Part shown: positions 13,126 to 13,805 of the stretch, piece by piece
How the letters are laid out: each line of letters opens with the position of its first letter
Position numbering within the stretch: position 1 is the stretch's first letter
Origin: Candidatus Aphodoplasma excrementigallinarum
GTDB taxonomy: Bacteria > Bacillota > Clostridia > UBA1381 > UMGS1253
Direction: 5' to 3'
DNA length: 13,805 bases
Assembly: GCA_018713805.1 (NCBI GenBank)
Contig: DVOF01000133.1
Coordinates: 1-13,805 of the forward strand
Translations under genes and position numbers: made by a program
The notes under the pieces: model-generated
Seen by the model: the letters and a program-made list of their open reading frames with translations, nothing else
The model's database searches: none
Told to the model about the DNA's origin: nothing

Positions 13126-13805
13126 ATGGAACGAATCTTGCAGGAGGGGCTGCGCCGGCTCGGGCTTGACAGCGGCGAGGCGGTGATTGCTCAGTTTCTG
13201 ACGTATTATGAATTGCTGGTTTCCTATAACAAGAAGGTGAACCTGACGGCAATCACCGCGCCGGAGGAGGTCGCGGTGAAGCACTTTTTGGACAGCGTGG
13301 CGCTGCTTGCTCTGTTTGACCTTCCACGCGGTGCGCGCGTGGTGGACGTTGGGACGGGCGCAGGCTTCCCAGGCCTTCCGCTCAAGATTGTGCGGCCGGA
13401 TATCGACCTGACGCTTGTCGACGCGCTGGGGAAACGGGTCACGTTCCTGCGTATGTGCGCGGATACGCTGGGGCTGACGCAGGTAACCTGCCTCCACGCC
13501 CGGGCGGAGGAGCTTGGGAAAAAGGCGGAGCACAGGGAACAGTACGACGTGGCGGTGTCGCGCGCGGTGGCGAACCTGGCAACGCTGAGCGAATACTGCC
13601 TGCCGCTCGTGCGCCTTGGCGGTACGTTTGCCGCGCTCAAGGGACCCGCCGCCCCGCAGGAGCTGTCCGGCGCGAAAAATGCCATTGCCGTGCTGGGCGG
13701 CGGAAATGCGTGTATAAAATTGGCAGAAATCGCCGACGCAGAGCTGAAGCATGCGGTCGTATTGGTCGACAAAATTGGCCATACGCCGCCGAAATACCCC
13801 AGAAG
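13126..13805 (+). CDS. rsmG: 16S rRNA (guanine527-N7)-methyltransferase, partial at right edge
   Basis: This is the 5' part (226 codons) of RsmG/GidB, the Rossmann-fold enzyme that methylates N7 of G527 in 16S rRNA using S-adenosylmethionine; loss in other bacteria gives low-level streptomycin resistance. The open frame runs off the window. Reading it directly gives YNKKVNLTAIT (35-45), HFLDSV (53-58), the SAM-binding VVDVGTGAGFPGLPL (about 72-86), LVDALGKRVTFL, and SRAVANLATLSEYCLPLVRLGG. The last visible residues, IGHTPPKYPR, are typical of the family C-terminus, so only some ten residues should be missing. AAGGAG overlapping the folD stop codon stands 5 nt before the ATG, so the two genes are closely coupled. 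Confidence 0.95.
   Translation, partial: MERILQEGLRRLGLDSGEAVIAQFLTYYELLVSYNKKVNLTAITAPEEVAVKHFLDSVALLALFDLPRGARVVDVGTGAGFPGLPLKIVRPDIDLTLVDALGKRVTFLRMCADTLGLTQVTCLHARAEELGKKAEHREQYDVAVSRAVANLATLSEYCLPLVRLGGTFAALKGPAAPQELSGAKNAIAVLGGGNACIKLAEIADAELKHAVVLVDKIGHTPPKYPR

Noticed and set aside
12847..13782. Minus-strand open frame of 311 codons across folD and rsmG
   Set aside because: It spans two well-conserved plus-strand genes and their junction and has no recognisable motif.

Overview
This is an ordinary, mostly housekeeping stretch of a bacterial chromosome. The gene set fits a fairly GC-rich member of the Clostridia (Firmicutes). Pointers are a PheB/UPF0735-type HTH-ACT protein next to hom and lysC, a YycI-like membrane protein, a DivIVA-like protein, a YgiQ-type radical SAM protein, strong AGGAGG ribosome binding sites and classical hairpin-plus-T terminators. 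I cannot place it more narrowly. I saw no tRNA, rRNA, CRISPR array, insertion sequence or complete mobile element.

Layout: 1-292 is a hairpin and then an AT-rich leader with no gene. 293-3152 is a plus-strand leuC-leuD-leuB operon (middle and late leucine synthesis; no leuA in view), closed by a strong terminator. 3179-3790 is a small AT-rich island with two divergent little HTH regulators, back-to-back promoters and a terminator at each end. 3852-7768 is on the minus strand: the promoter and operator-like dyad at 7710-7768 drive pheB-like regulator, hom and lysC (aspartate to homoserine), followed by a hairpin and rlmB (23S rRNA methylation). 7688-7958 is a divergent intergenic region. 7959-9398 is a plus-strand pair, divIVA-like and uppP (cell division or polarity, and cell-wall lipid carrier recycling), closed by a terminator. 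9515-13805 is a plus-strand cluster: yycI-like, ygiQ, folD and rsmG. The last runs off the right edge.

How they work together: the two amino-acid blocks feed branched-chain and aspartate-family synthesis, and the HTH-ACT protein is the likely local sensor for the hom-lysC operon. uppP, the DivIVA-like protein and the YycI-like protein all concern the envelope. rlmB, rsmG and folD serve ribosome maturation and one-carbon metabolism.

I found no convincing new multi-gene system. The observations most worth a second look are the divergent HTH pair with overlapping promoters, a basic Gly-rich YgiQ tail that is overprinted on the start of folD, a homoserine dehydrogenase whose C-terminal ACT-like domain lacks the usual ligand motif, an operator-like dyad at the pheB-hom-lysC start point, and a tandem 15-bp repeat expansion near the end of leuB.
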